DNA of 55,206 nt, from contig CAIMUM010000139.1 in assembly GCA_903844685.1 (NCBI GenBank), positions 1 to 55,206 on the forward strand, in the 5' to 3' direction. The position numbers and the translations under genes are program-made. The notes below the pieces were generated by a model. That model made no database searches and was not told the origin of the DNA. It saw only the letters and a list, made by a program, of their open reading frames with translations. This DNA is from an uncultured Dehalococcoidia bacterium. GTDB lineage: Bacteria; Chloroflexota; Dehalococcoidia; GIF9; UBA5629. Below, one piece after another: positions 32,617 through 41,020 of this stretch (position 1 is its first letter; every line of letters starts with the position of its first letter).

Positions 32617-33951
32617 TCACTTGTAATTGAACATGGGATCTTTGTCGATATCGTAATAAACAGGCGGTTTAATGCCTGGCCTGTCGTCCCAGTTACCAAT
32701 GACACGCTCCTTCTCCAGTTGCTTGATTTCCTCATCTGAATAGCCGAGTATCGTCTTAAGGATGTAACGGTTGTGATAGCCCAACGGCCTTGCCAGCCAC
32801 TTGATCCTGCCGGGCGTTTTGCTCAGCATCTGTGAAGGACCGGGTATCATCAGTTTGCCGTACATCTCATCGGTGAATACAATTACACTCCCCCTCTCCT
32901 GCCGCCATTCATCATGAGTTATCTCGTAATCGTCTTCTACCTGCGCTATAGCGAAATGATGTTTCTTGGCCAGTTCAACAAGGTTATCAACATTGCTGCT
33001 GCCGACCCACTTGGATGTGGCATCGATTAACTCCTGTGCATTTCCGGCCTTAAGCCTTTCGAATGTGTCCTTGTACTTGTTTACCAGGTCCGGCCGCCCC
33101 ATTGCCTCGCAAATACCCTTGTATTGCTCGTCGGTAGCGGCGGCAACCGCCACAAATTTTCCGTCGCAGGACTTAAATATGCCGGACGGCGCCATGGTGG
33201 GATCCGTATTGCCCACGCGGCCGAGGTCTTCATTGGTAATACTTTCATAAGTGAAGTTGGGGAGTATCCTCATTAAAGCTTCGCCTTGGGCCAGGTCGAT
33301 ATACTGCCCTTTACCTGTCTTATTGCGGTAATTCAACGCCATAATGACCGCCAGGGCGCCGATATTGCCGGGGAAGAAATCGCCCACATAGTCGGGAAGT
33401 TTGTAATACTTATCGGTTCCCGGATAACCGGTCAGTGCGATAGCGCCGCTGGCTGCCTGCGCCAGCAGGTCCCATCCCGGGAAAAAGCGCATCGGCCCGT
33501 ACTGGCCATAGGTCGCGCAGCTGAGGTAAATTATGCCCGGGTTCGCCTTGCTTAACTGGCTGTAGCCAATGCCCCAGGTATCGGTGGTGCCGGCAGCAAA
33601 ATTCTCGATGACTACGTCGGCTTTCTCTGCCATCTTCAAGATGATCTCTTTGGCCTTGGGAAGCTTGAGGTTAAGCGCAAAGAAATATTTTCCGTACTGC
33701 ACGAAGTGAAAGCATACACTGGAATGCCTCCAGAAATTGCCCCAGTATACGCCGAACCGCCAGAGATCGCCGACCCAGGGCAATTCGAATTTAATTACCT
33801 CTGCGCCGTACTGTCCCAGTATCTTGGCTGCTGTCGGGCCATAAACAACATGTGTAAAGTCGAGTACCCTGAGCCCCTTGAAAACCTCCGGTTTCTCCTT
33901 TGTTTTGGCGGGATCGAATATTTTTTTTGTATAGTCGAAATAATTTTCCAT
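32617..33951 (-). CDS. CaiB/BaiF class III CoA-transferase, copy 2
   Basis: The 444-residue protein shows 'FKGLRVLDFTHVVYGPTAAKILGQYGAEVIKFE', 'MAEKADVVIENFAAGTTDTWGIGY' and the catalytic-Asp region 'GWDLLAQAASGAIALTG'. It is a diverged paralogue of copy 1. Adjacent pairs of this family can form hetero-oligomers, as BbsE and BbsF do in benzylsuccinate activation, so the two products may be one enzyme. Its start is 3 bp from the livF stop, so it is part of the transporter operon. This makes CoA activation of the transported acid the likely role. Confidence 0.9.
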   Translation of the reverse strand: MENYFDYTKKIFDPAKTKEKPEVFKGLRVLDFTHVVYGPTAAKILGQYGAEVIKFELPWVGDLWRFGVYWGNFWRHSSVCFHFVQYGKYFFALNLKLPKAKEIILKMAEKADVVIENFAAGTTDTWGIGYSQLSKANPGIIYLSCATYGQYGPMRFFPGWDLLAQAASGAIALTGYPGTDKYYKLPDYVGDFFPGNIGALAVIMALNYRNKTGKGQYIDLAQGEALMRILPNFTYESITNEDLGRVGNTDPTMAPSGIFKSCDGKFVAVAAATDEQYKGICEAMGRPDLVNKYKDTFERLKAGNAQELIDATSKWVGSSNVDNLVELAKKHHFAIAQVEDDYEITHDEWRQERGSVIVFTDEMYGKLMIPGPSQMLSKTPGRIKWLARPLGYHNRYILKTILGYSDEEIKQLEKERVIGNWDDRPGIKPPVYYDIDKDPMFNYK

Positions 33952-33954
33952 ATT

Positions 33955-34659
33955 TTAAATCCCCAGGTAGGCTTTCTTGACCAGATCACTATTTAGCAAG
34001 TCCTCGCTCTTGCCTGTATGCACCACTCTCCCATTTTCCATGATGTAACCGCGGCTTGCGATGAGCAGGGCCTGCTGGGCATTCTGCTCGGACAAAATCG
34101 TGGTGATTTTCTCATCTTTTAATTTGCTCAGAGTTTCGTAAACCAGCTCGAGTATCTTGGGCGCCAGGCCGAGGGAAGGTTCATCAACCATGAGCAATTT
34201 GGGGTTAGACATAAGGCCGCGACCTATCACCATCATCTGCTGTTCACCGCCGCTGAGAGTGCCAGCTAACTGGTTTTTCCTCTCCAGCAGGATAGGAAAC
34301 ATGTTGTAAACCTTTTCCAACGTTTTCTTCCTCAGCGACCAGGCCGTTTGGCTGTACGACCCGACCAGCAGGTTATCCGTCACAGTCATATAGGGGAATA
34401 TCCTGCGCGCTTCAGGCACCTGGGCGATGCCCCGCTTAACTATCTCATGAGGAGGCAATTTCTCGATGTTCTTCCCCTCGAATAGGATGACGCCCTTGGT
34501 CGGCTTCAACATTCCCAGTATAGTATTGATCAAGGTGGATTTGCCCGCTCCGTTGGAACCCAGCAATGCCACCATTTCATCAGCATTGATTGTCATGTTC
34601 ACGCCATGAAGCACGGGTGTGATGCCGTAGGAAACATATATATCTTTTACGTCAAGCAT
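33955..34659 (-). CDS. livF: Branched-chain-type ABC transporter ATPase LivF
   Basis: The 234-residue ATPase has Walker A 'GSNGAGKST', the full signature 'LSGGEQQ', Walker B 'LLMVDEPS' and the switch region ending 'LSEQNAQQA', as in LivF. It powers import with LivG at the cytoplasmic face of the LivHM channel. The start overlaps the livG 3' end by 8 bp, so translation is coupled. Confidence 0.93.
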   Translation of the reverse strand: MLDVKDIYVSYGITPVLHGVNMTINADEMVALLGSNGAGKSTLINTILGMLKPTKGVILFEGKNIEKLPPHEIVKRGIAQVPEARRIFPYMTVTDNLLVGSYSQTAWSLRKKTLEKVYNMFPILLERKNQLAGTLSGGEQQMMVIGRGLMSNPKLLMVDEPSLGLAPKILELVYETLSKLKDEKITTILSEQNAQQALLIASRGYIMENGRVVHTGKSEDLLNSDLVKKAYLGI

Positions 34660-35389
34660 GGCACGATCCTAAGTAGCATTCTATTACATACGGGTCATTG
34701 GCGATGTCCTGCGGCGGACCCTCGGCGATCTTCTTGCCATAATGCAGCACAACCACCCTTTGCGCTGCCTTCATCAGAGCCGCCATGACATGTTCGATCC
34801 ATAATATGGTAACACCGAATTCTTCTTTGGCGCGTTCAAGCAGCCTGACCGCCTTCATGGCTTCTCCGGGGTTCAGGCCGGCCATAACCTCATCTACAAA
34901 GATCACTTTGGGCGTGGTTGCCAGTGCCCTGGCCAGCTCAAGCCCTCTCAGCTCATAAAGTGTCAGGTCCTTGCCCAGGACATTGCGTTTGCTGAACAGG
35001 CCACAGAACTCAAGGTAATGGGTGGCTTCGGTGGCAGCATCCTCCAGGCCCTGGTTTACCCTGTCCTTGCCATACAGCGCGCTGACAGCAACGCTCATCA
35101 GCGCGGTCAATTCTGGGAACGGCCTGGGTATCTGGTAGGTGCGGCTGATGCCGAGTTTGCACCTCTTGTAAGGAGCCATCTTTGTTATATCATGGCCCAT
35201 GAATTGTATGTCGCCGCTATCGGCTATGTATTTGCCGGTTATCAGGTTTACCAGGGTCGTTTTACCGGCGCCGTTAGGCCCCATCAGTCCCAGGGTCTCG
35301 CCGGCATTTATTGTGAAGCTGACGTCATTGACGGCCATCAGGCCGCCGAAATGTTTGGAAACACCATTTACTCTTAATATCTCAGGCAC
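34652..35389 (-). CDS. livG: Branched-chain-type ABC transporter ATPase LivG
   Basis: The 245-residue ATPase has Walker A 'GPNGAGKTT' and Walker B region 'VIFVDEVMAGLNPGE' typical of LivG. The ABC signature is degenerate: 'LTLYELRGLELARAL' stands where LSxGQxxxxxIARAL is expected, and the Walker B 'DEP' reads 'DEV'. This form recurs in a subgroup of LivG homologues. One of the two ATP sites of the LivGF dimer may therefore be non-canonical. The start is GTG 35389 with 'GGAGA' upstream; livM ends 4 bp before. Confidence 0.92.
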   Translation of the reverse strand: MPEILRVNGVSKHFGGLMAVNDVSFTINAGETLGLMGPNGAGKTTLVNLITGKYIADSGDIQFMGHDITKMAPYKRCKLGISRTYQIPRPFPELTALMSVAVSALYGKDRVNQGLEDAATEATHYLEFCGLFSKRNVLGKDLTLYELRGLELARALATTPKVIFVDEVMAGLNPGEAMKAVRLLERAKEEFGVTILWIEHVMAALMKAAQRVVVLHYGKKIAEGPPQDIANDPYVIECYLGSCHA

Positions 35390-35393
35390 GTTA

Positions 35394-36431
35394 CTATCTC
35401 CTCACATGCAGCGTGGGCAGGTACTCCCTGTAGCGGCGCTTCCTGTACAGGCCGAACAGGCCTTCGGGGAGCGAAAGCAGAAGTACCAGCAATATGACCG
35501 GGAACAAAACCGTCGCCATGTCGCCGACTACGGAAATCAGGAAAAGCTCCAGGAAGGCAATAAAATATCCGCCGACCACGTTGCCATAAATCTGCACGCG
35601 TCCGCCGATCATGCTCACCATCAACACCTTCAACATGAACGTCAGCGGCAGGTAACTGATGCCGGAGAAAGTAGTGTAGTAGTGGGCATAAAACCAGCCT
35701 ATCACCGCGATCATCATGGCAGGTATGGCGAAGCTTATGACCTTGATCTTCTTTACATTTACGCCCATGGCCTCTGCCACTTCTTCGTCATCGTTGATGG
35801 CTGCCAGGGACGCCGAGAACTTGGAGCGCATGATTTTGTCCACGATAAACATGTACAACAGCATAATGAACAGGGAGAGCAGGCAAATCATCAACTGGTT
35901 GGTAGTATATGATCCCCCACTTAAAAACGGTGAAATACCGGAAAGGCCGGTATCACCCTTGAATATATCCGTATAGATAAAAGTAATCTCAAGGAAAACC
36001 AGCGGGAAGAGCAGCGTCAGCAGTGTGTAATAGAGGCCGCCGGCTATAATGCTTAACGGGCTCATCAGCAACCCGAACATCAACCCGACCACCAGAGTCA
36101 CGAGAAGAGTTACTGCGGGTGGCCAACCGAGGTGGATACTGCAGAGCGCCGCCGCATATCCCCCGGCGCCTATATAGAATTGCGGACCGAAGTTCATACG
36201 GCCGGTGCCGACCGTCATCCATCCCAGCGGTATAGCGATAGCAGCCAGCAGGTTGGCATCGACTAAAGTAGGCAGTGTCTGCGGGCTGAAGAAGTAAACC
36301 AGGACGGTAGCCAGCAGCAGAATACCAATATAGATAAACGGGTTGCGCCAGTAGCGGGGCTCAATGTGCCATTCGAATTTTTGCGTCCCGGCACGCAGTA
36401 CAATTTTTTCGCGTTTAATCTCTAATTCCAT
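35394..36431 (-). CDS. livM: Branched-chain-type ABC transporter permease LivM
   Basis: The 345-residue membrane protein has about nine to ten hydrophobic spans, preceded by an unusual 45-residue charged N-terminal segment ('REKIVLRAGTQKFEW'). Family motifs include 'GPQFYIGAGGYAAAL', 'AINDDEEVAEAMGVNV' (the EAA-like cytoplasmic loop that contacts the ATPase) and 'GGRVQIYGNVVGGYF'. It forms the channel with LivH. It starts 4 bp after livH, clearly in one operon. Confidence 0.93.
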   Translation of the reverse strand: MELEIKREKIVLRAGTQKFEWHIEPRYWRNPFIYIGILLLATVLVYFFSPQTLPTLVDANLLAAIAIPLGWMTVGTGRMNFGPQFYIGAGGYAAALCSIHLGWPPAVTLLVTLVVGLMFGLLMSPLSIIAGGLYYTLLTLLFPLVFLEITFIYTDIFKGDTGLSGISPFLSGGSYTTNQLMICLLSLFIMLLYMFIVDKIMRSKFSASLAAINDDEEVAEAMGVNVKKIKVISFAIPAMMIAVIGWFYAHYYTTFSGISYLPLTFMLKVLMVSMIGGRVQIYGNVVGGYFIAFLELFLISVVGDMATVLFPVILLVLLLSLPEGLFGLYRKRRYREYLPTLHVRR

Positions 36432-36435
36432 TTAA

Positions 36436-37311
36436 TCACCACAAACTTTCAGTCTTTGCTATGCCCTGAGGACGGAATAGCAGCATGATCACTACTACTA
36501 CCAGAGCCGCCAGGTTCATAAGACGGGGTTCCTTAACCACGAAGGACATAAACGCATGGGTCAAGCCGATAATGAAGGCGGCTATTATCGTTCCCCGGAT
36601 ATTGCCCAGGCCTCCCATGACCGAGACCAGGATGGCCGTCGTCATATACCCCCAGCCCATCCATGGGTCAACCGCCCAGACCGGGGCAATCATCAGCATG
36701 GCGATGATAACGGGGAGCAGCACCACCACCATGATGAACATGTAAATCTGTTCAACCTGGATCCCCATTATTTTCGAGGTGTTGATATCATAGGAAATAG
36801 CCCTGACTGCCAGGCCGGTCTTGGTCTTGAGGAAGAAGAGCACGAAAAATACCGTGACCAAGATGCCAAAAGCCGCTGCTAAAATCAACTGATAAGAAAT
36901 CTCCGTGCCACCGATGGCCATACTGCCGGGTATGATGGTGGTCGGCAGGTTGACGGCTACCTGGATCGGGTACCACCTGTTGGCCGCCTCCTGGGCGATC
37001 ATAGCGATGAGCAGCAGCCCGGTGATAATCTTCTCCTCCATTTTGACGTACCTGGCTATTATCCCTTTATATATGCCGATGGCAATGCCTGCCTGTACCA
37101 CTACCATTAATATAATAGATAACCATAACGGCAGATGGAGTGTATTGAAGAACATCCAGGTTAGATAGATAGTGGCTACGAATATGTAAGCATAGCCGAG
37201 GTGGAAGATCCTGAGTACGCCACAGATGAGAGAGAAACCGATAGAAACCAGCAGATAGAGAGAACCGAGTAACAGGGTGTAGACCAGCATTGTTTCAATT
37301 GTTGTCAGCAC
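36436..37311 (-). CDS. livH: Branched-chain-type ABC transporter permease LivH
   Basis: The 291-residue membrane protein has eight to nine spans and family motifs 'SLYLLVSIGFSLICGVLRIFHLG', 'AVRAISYDINTSKIMGI' (coupling loop) and 'VMGGLGNIRGTIIAAFIIG'. It is the first gene of the liv/CoA-transferase operon. The start is a GTG at 37311 with 'AAAGG' upstream. The promoter and a palindromic operator lie about 140-165 bp upstream, leaving a leader of about 130 nt. Confidence 0.93.
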   Translation of the reverse strand: MLTTIETMLVYTLLLGSLYLLVSIGFSLICGVLRIFHLGYAYIFVATIYLTWMFFNTLHLPLWLSIILMVVVQAGIAIGIYKGIIARYVKMEEKIITGLLLIAMIAQEAANRWYPIQVAVNLPTTIIPGSMAIGGTEISYQLILAAAFGILVTVFFVLFFLKTKTGLAVRAISYDINTSKIMGIQVEQIYMFIMVVVLLPVIIAMLMIAPVWAVDPWMGWGYMTTAILVSVMGGLGNIRGTIIAAFIIGLTHAFMSFVVKEPRLMNLAALVVVVIMLLFRPQGIAKTESLW

Positions 37312-37450
37312 GTTTTACCTTTCTCTACTTATTTTTTCCTCCTCCTCCCACGGACACCGAAGTAAGATGCTACCAGATAAATTTAAGACTGTCAACACAT
37401 CTTATGTAAATAGACGCAAATATTTTCAAACTCGAATTACGTGTGAACCA

Positions 37451-37478
37451 GATATAATGTCGGTTGACCGCCAGTCAA
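37451..37478 (-). promoter_or_regulatory. Candidate promoter of the liv/CoA-transferase operon
   Basis: On the minus strand -35 'TTGACT' (37478-37473), a 16-bp spacer and -10 'TATATC' (37456-37451) point toward livH. The -35 and part of the spacer lie inside an inverted repeat, 'TTGACCGCCAGTCAA' (37464-37478), suggesting repressor control. Confidence 0.5.
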
Positions 37479-37491
37479 TTCTTTAACCGAC
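37459..37491. promoter_or_regulatory. Nested inverted repeats, candidate operator
   Basis: Two inverted repeats are nested here: 'TTGAC-5-GTCAA' at 37464-37478 and 'GTCGGTT-19-AACCGAC' at 37459-37491. A third short one, 'CCGA-8-TCGG', follows at 37487-37502. Clustering of such dyads at a promoter is typical of TetR or GntR type control, though the regulator is not in the window. Confidence 0.55.
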
Positions 37492-37561
37492 AGTTCAATC
37501 GGTAAACATAATATAGTGGCACTTTCGATAAATAACCGGGTACACAGTCGTCGATATCATC

Positions 37562-37570
37562 TGTTATAAT
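37562..37570 (+). promoter_or_regulatory. Extended -10 promoter of the phosphohexomutase operon
   Basis: 'TGTTATAAT' is a perfect extended -10, ending 21 bp before the ATG at 37592. The predicted leader is about 15 nt and contains no Shine-Dalgarno. The same 9-mer occurs upstream of the stress protein gene at 48212. Confidence 0.6.
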
Positions 37571-37591
37571 CTTGTTAATCCTAAAACGTGT

Positions 37592-38956
37592 ATGATTAAC
37601 AAACCTTTATTCGGCACCAGTGGAGTGAGGGGTGTGGTTAACCAGGACCTTACTCCTGAATTATGCAAGAACGTGGGCAGGGCTCTCGGCACCCTGCTGC
37701 CCTCCGGCGCGGCGGTCTGTCTGGGGACTGACTCACGCCTGAGCCGTGAACTAATTAAATCCGCCGTAACCGAGGGGCTGACCGAAACTGGTATTAACGT
37801 GGCACAACCCGGCATCTTGCCGACTCCGGCACTCGCCCTTCTGACCCGCGAGGTTGGCTTCGGCGCCGGCGTGATGATTACAGCATCCCACAACCCTCCG
37901 GAATTCAACGGGATAAAGCTATTCAACGCAGACGCTATCGGGTACAGCAGGGTGCAGGAAGAGCAGGTCGAGCAAATTTATTACGGCGGCCTATTCCGCT
38001 CCGGGAAGACCGGGGCAGTCGAGCAGGTCCCACTCATGAAGGATAAGTATTTCGCGTTTATCAGGGCACTTACCGCAGGCTGGAACTTCAATTACGGCCT
38101 CAAATTGATGATCGACCCCGGCAACGGCGCAGCCGCCGGCTTTGCCAGTGAACTTTTCCGGCAGCTTGGGTTTACAGTCATACCGGTCAACGATGTGCCG
38201 GATGGACGCTTCCCGGGCCGCAGTTCGGAGCCCAAAGAGGATACGCTCCAGGCTACCATCAAGTTCCTGCGGCAGAAGAACGCCGACCTGGCCATCTGCT
38301 TTGATGGGGACGCCGACCGCGTGGTTTTCTGCGACCAGCAGGGCTTCATCGGCTTCAACGAGATGATCGCTTTTATTTCAAGGATAGCCATACAATCGTC
38401 CGGCAAGCTTACCGTGGCTACCACCGTAGAGACGGGTATGCTGCTTGACCTTGCTGTCAGGGACCTCGGCGGCAGTGTCATCCGCGGCAGGGTGGGAGAC
38501 GTTTACGCCGCCCATTTAGCCAGGGATAACGATGCTGCACTGGGCGTTGAATCGGTAGGGGTCTACATCCTGCCGCAGGCCGGTTACTACCCCGACAGTA
38601 TATTCGCCGCCCTGACTTTGCTCGGTTCAATCAGGCAGGCTGCTGATATCAGGTCCTTTCTCAATACTCTCCCGCCTCTGCATTTTTATAAAGATAAGGT
38701 GGCCTGTCCAAACGAAAATAAGGCGGTGGCCACGGAACTGGTCAGTAAGAAAGCACTATCACTGAAAGCCTCTCGCCTCAATAATTTAGACGGGCTGCGC
38801 TTCGAATTCGACGAAGGCTGGATGCTAATCCGGGCCAGCGGTACTGAACCGGCCATACGTGTCCTGGCTGAAGCCGGTAGCCGGACATTTGCGCGCAGCC
38901 TGCTGAACCGGGGTATGGTTATAGTTCAAGAAGCAGTTAAGGAGGCTGGAGCATGA
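37592..38956 (+). CDS. Phosphoglucosamine/phosphomannomutase family protein (GlmM-like)
   Basis: The 454-residue alpha-D-phosphohexomutase opens 'FGTSGVRGVVNQDLTPEL', has the phosphoserine loop 'VMITASHNPPEFNGIKLF', the metal loop 'DGDADRVVF' and the sugar-phosphate binding 'IRASGTEPAIRV'. It interconverts hexose 1- and 6-phosphates, probably glucosamine-phosphate given the nucleotidyltransferase next to it. Phosphomannomutase activity is equally possible. It overlaps the next gene by ATGA and begins a four-gene operon. No Shine-Dalgarno is visible before its ATG. Confidence 0.88.
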   Translation: MINKPLFGTSGVRGVVNQDLTPELCKNVGRALGTLLPSGAAVCLGTDSRLSRELIKSAVTEGLTETGINVAQPGILPTPALALLTREVGFGAGVMITASHNPPEFNGIKLFNADAIGYSRVQEEQVEQIYYGGLFRSGKTGAVEQVPLMKDKYFAFIRALTAGWNFNYGLKLMIDPGNGAAAGFASELFRQLGFTVIPVNDVPDGRFPGRSSEPKEDTLQATIKFLRQKNADLAICFDGDADRVVFCDQQGFIGFNEMIAFISRIAIQSSGKLTVATTVETGMLLDLAVRDLGGSVIRGRVGDVYAAHLARDNDAALGVESVGVYILPQAGYYPDSIFAALTLLGSIRQAADIRSFLNTLPPLHFYKDKVACPNENKAVATELVSKKALSLKASRLNNLDGLRFEFDEGWMLIRASGTEPAIRVLAEAGSRTFARSLLNRGMVIVQEAVKEAGA

Positions 38957-40278
38957 AGGTAGTATTCCTTTGCGGCGGCATCGGGAAAAGGATGTTCCCC
39001 ATCACCGAGGACAAATTCCTGTTGGATTTCATGGGCAGCCCGCTGCTGGCACACCAGGTAGAACTGGCCCGGCAGGCTGGTTTGGATAATTTCGTCATCA
39101 TATGCAATCCCGGCAATATCGACCAGGTGAAAGAGATCACAGCTTCAATAAAGGGAGCAAAATTTCAATTCGTTCTTCAGGAGCAACCGCTCGGCATTGC
39201 TGATGCGCTGAAGACCGCCGCGCCCCTCCTGGACAGCGCTGTAATCGTTGTGAACCCCAACGATGTTTTTGATGGCTCGGCTTATAGTATCGTATTAGAC
39301 GCCTACAAACAGCGGACCGCCTCCTCCTATATGCTGGGCTTCCGTGTCAAACAGTATTTCCCGGGCGGTTACCTGGCGGTGAACGAACACGATGAGCTTA
39401 CACGCATTGTGGAAAAACCGGAGCCCGGCACGGAGCCCGGAGACCTCGTGAACATATTGCTCCACCTTCACACAGACATTCATAAGCTATTTGAATACAT
39501 CGATATCGTGCAGACAACACGGGATGACGTCTACGAATGCGCCCTAGACGGCATGGCACGCCATGCCTACAAGATCAAGGTAGTCCGATATGAAGGTTTC
39601 TGGGCGCCGATTAAATATCCCTGGCATATCTTTGATGTCGTCAGGTATTTCCTGGACGGCAGCCAGCGCAGGGTCCCTCCTTCAGCGGCTGTCTCGGAGA
39701 ATGCGACAGTAGCTGGTAGTGTAGTCATGGGCGAAAACGTCCGCATCCTTGAGAACGCGGTGGTGCGCGGGCCGGTCTATATCGGGCCAAATACCATTAT
39801 CGGCAATAACGCCCTTGTCAGGGAATACAGCCACATCGGGGCAGACTGCGTGGTGGGCTTTTCCACCGAGATTAAAGGCTCTTACATAGGTAGCGGCTGC
39901 TGGTTCCACTCCAGTTATATCGGCGACTCAATTGTTGGCAATAGCTGCTCCTTTGGAGCAGGCAGCGTAACAGCTAACTTCCGCTTCGATGAGAAGGAGA
40001 TATCCGTAAATTACGGCGGACAAAACGTGGGAACGGAGAGGGACCATTTTGGAGCTATTATCGGCAACAACTGCAAGACAGGCATAAACTCTGGCATACT
40101 GCCGGGACGGCGCGTGGGACCGAACTCCATTGTCGGCTCCCATGTATGCCTGGCTGATGACCTTGAGCCCAATACGGCAGCCCTTGGCACACCCTCTAAC
40201 TACCTGGTTAAGAATACCATCGGACTGGATAACGCAATGCAGCAGGGACTGAAGGATACGCCGCCAAATAATGGTTGA
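38953..40278 (+). CDS. Sugar-1-phosphate nucleotidyltransferase with left-handed beta-helix domain (GlmU-like)
   Basis: The N-terminal 230 residues are a nucleotidyltransferase ('MKVVFLCGGIGKRMFPITEDKFL', 'VVNPNDVF', 'GFWAPIKYPWHIF'), and residues about 240-430 are hexapeptide repeats of a left-handed beta-helix ('ENAVVRGPVYIGPNTIIGNNALV'). This is the bifunctional GlmU/archaeal ST0452 layout, making UDP-GlcNAc or another nucleotide sugar. The NTP loop 'LCGGIGKRM' differs from the usual LAAGxGTRM. The start overlaps the mutase by 4 bp and the end overlaps uppS by 8 bp. Whether the acetyltransferase function is active cannot be told. Confidence 0.87.
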   Translation: MKVVFLCGGIGKRMFPITEDKFLLDFMGSPLLAHQVELARQAGLDNFVIICNPGNIDQVKEITASIKGAKFQFVLQEQPLGIADALKTAAPLLDSAVIVVNPNDVFDGSAYSIVLDAYKQRTASSYMLGFRVKQYFPGGYLAVNEHDELTRIVEKPEPGTEPGDLVNILLHLHTDIHKLFEYIDIVQTTRDDVYECALDGMARHAYKIKVVRYEGFWAPIKYPWHIFDVVRYFLDGSQRRVPPSAAVSENATVAGSVVMGENVRILENAVVRGPVYIGPNTIIGNNALVREYSHIGADCVVGFSTEIKGSYIGSGCWFHSSYIGDSIVGNSCSFGAGSVTANFRFDEKEISVNYGGQNVGTERDHFGAIIGNNCKTGINSGILPGRRVGPNSIVGSHVCLADDLEPNTAALGTPSNYLVKNTIGLDNAMQQGLKDTPPNNG

Positions 40279-40975
40279 TTCAAAGAAAATAAATCTGCCC
40301 ATGCATGTGGCTATTGTCATGGACGGCAACGGCAGGTGGGCTAAAAAACGCGGCAAGCCACGCCTTTATGGCCATAAGCAGGGCGCACTACGAGCCCGCG
40401 ACTTCGTGGAAATGTTTGCTACCTATAATATCCCTTACCTTACCCTGTACGCTTTTTCAACTGAGAACTGGAGCCGCCCAAAATCGGAGGTTAACGGCAT
40501 TTTCAAGCTCCTGTCTGAAAACCTCGACAAGGCGATTCAAATAGCTCACGGGCAGAATATCCGCATCAGGCACCTCGGCAGGATGGACAGGCTTCCTCCT
40601 GAGATACAGAAAAAGGCCAGGGCAGCCATAGATTTGACCGATAACAATACCGGGTTGACCGTCAATATCGCATTTAACTATGGGGGTAGAAGCGAGATAG
40701 CTGACGCCGTCAGGACAATTGTAACAAGCAAAATAAAGGCTGACAAAATAGATGAATTGCTCGTTTCCGGGCATCTTTATACGGCCGGTATGCCGGATCC
40801 CGACCTTCTCATCCGCACCGGCGGAGAAATGCGCCTGAGCAACTTCCTCATCTGGCAGGCGGCCTACACTGAACTCTATTTTACCCCGGTGCTGTGGCCG
40901 GACTTTGGCCGTGAGGAACTGGAAAAAGCTCTCTCCGTTTTCAGCAAAAGACAAAGGCGGTTCGGCGGCATCTGA
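40271..40975 (+). CDS. uppS: Isoprenyl transferase (undecaprenyl diphosphate synthase)
   Basis: This cis-prenyltransferase (234 aa) has all conserved regions: 'VAIVMDGNGRWAKKRG' with the catalytic Asp, 'LTLYAFSTENWSRP', 'NIAFNYGGRSEI' and 'PDPDLLIRTGGEMRLSNFL'. It extends farnesyl or geranylgeranyl diphosphate with isopentenyl units to make the lipid carrier for surface glycans. It overlaps the nucleotidyltransferase gene by 8 bp and is followed 45 bp later by a geranylgeranyl-reductase-like gene, rather than the usual cdsA, dxr and rseP genes. Confidence 0.95.
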   Translation: MVDSKKINLPMHVAIVMDGNGRWAKKRGKPRLYGHKQGALRARDFVEMFATYNIPYLTLYAFSTENWSRPKSEVNGIFKLLSENLDKAIQIAHGQNIRIRHLGRMDRLPPEIQKKARAAIDLTDNNTGLTVNIAFNYGGRSEIADAVRTIVTSKIKADKIDELLVSGHLYTAGMPDPDLLIRTGGEMRLSNFLIWQAAYTELYFTPVLWPDFGREELEKALSVFSKRQRRFGGI

Positions 40976-41020
40976 AAGCTCCACTGATTGACTGTTTCGT
41001 TAATATTATCAAGGTTCAAT

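Noticed and set aside
25782-33951. Assignment of the SDR and CoA-transferase pairs as bbsCD and bbsEF (benzylsuccinate beta-oxidation)
   Set aside because: Both SDRs are catalytically complete, the pairs are in separate convergent operons, and no benzylsuccinate synthase, BbsG dehydrogenase or BbsH hydratase is present.
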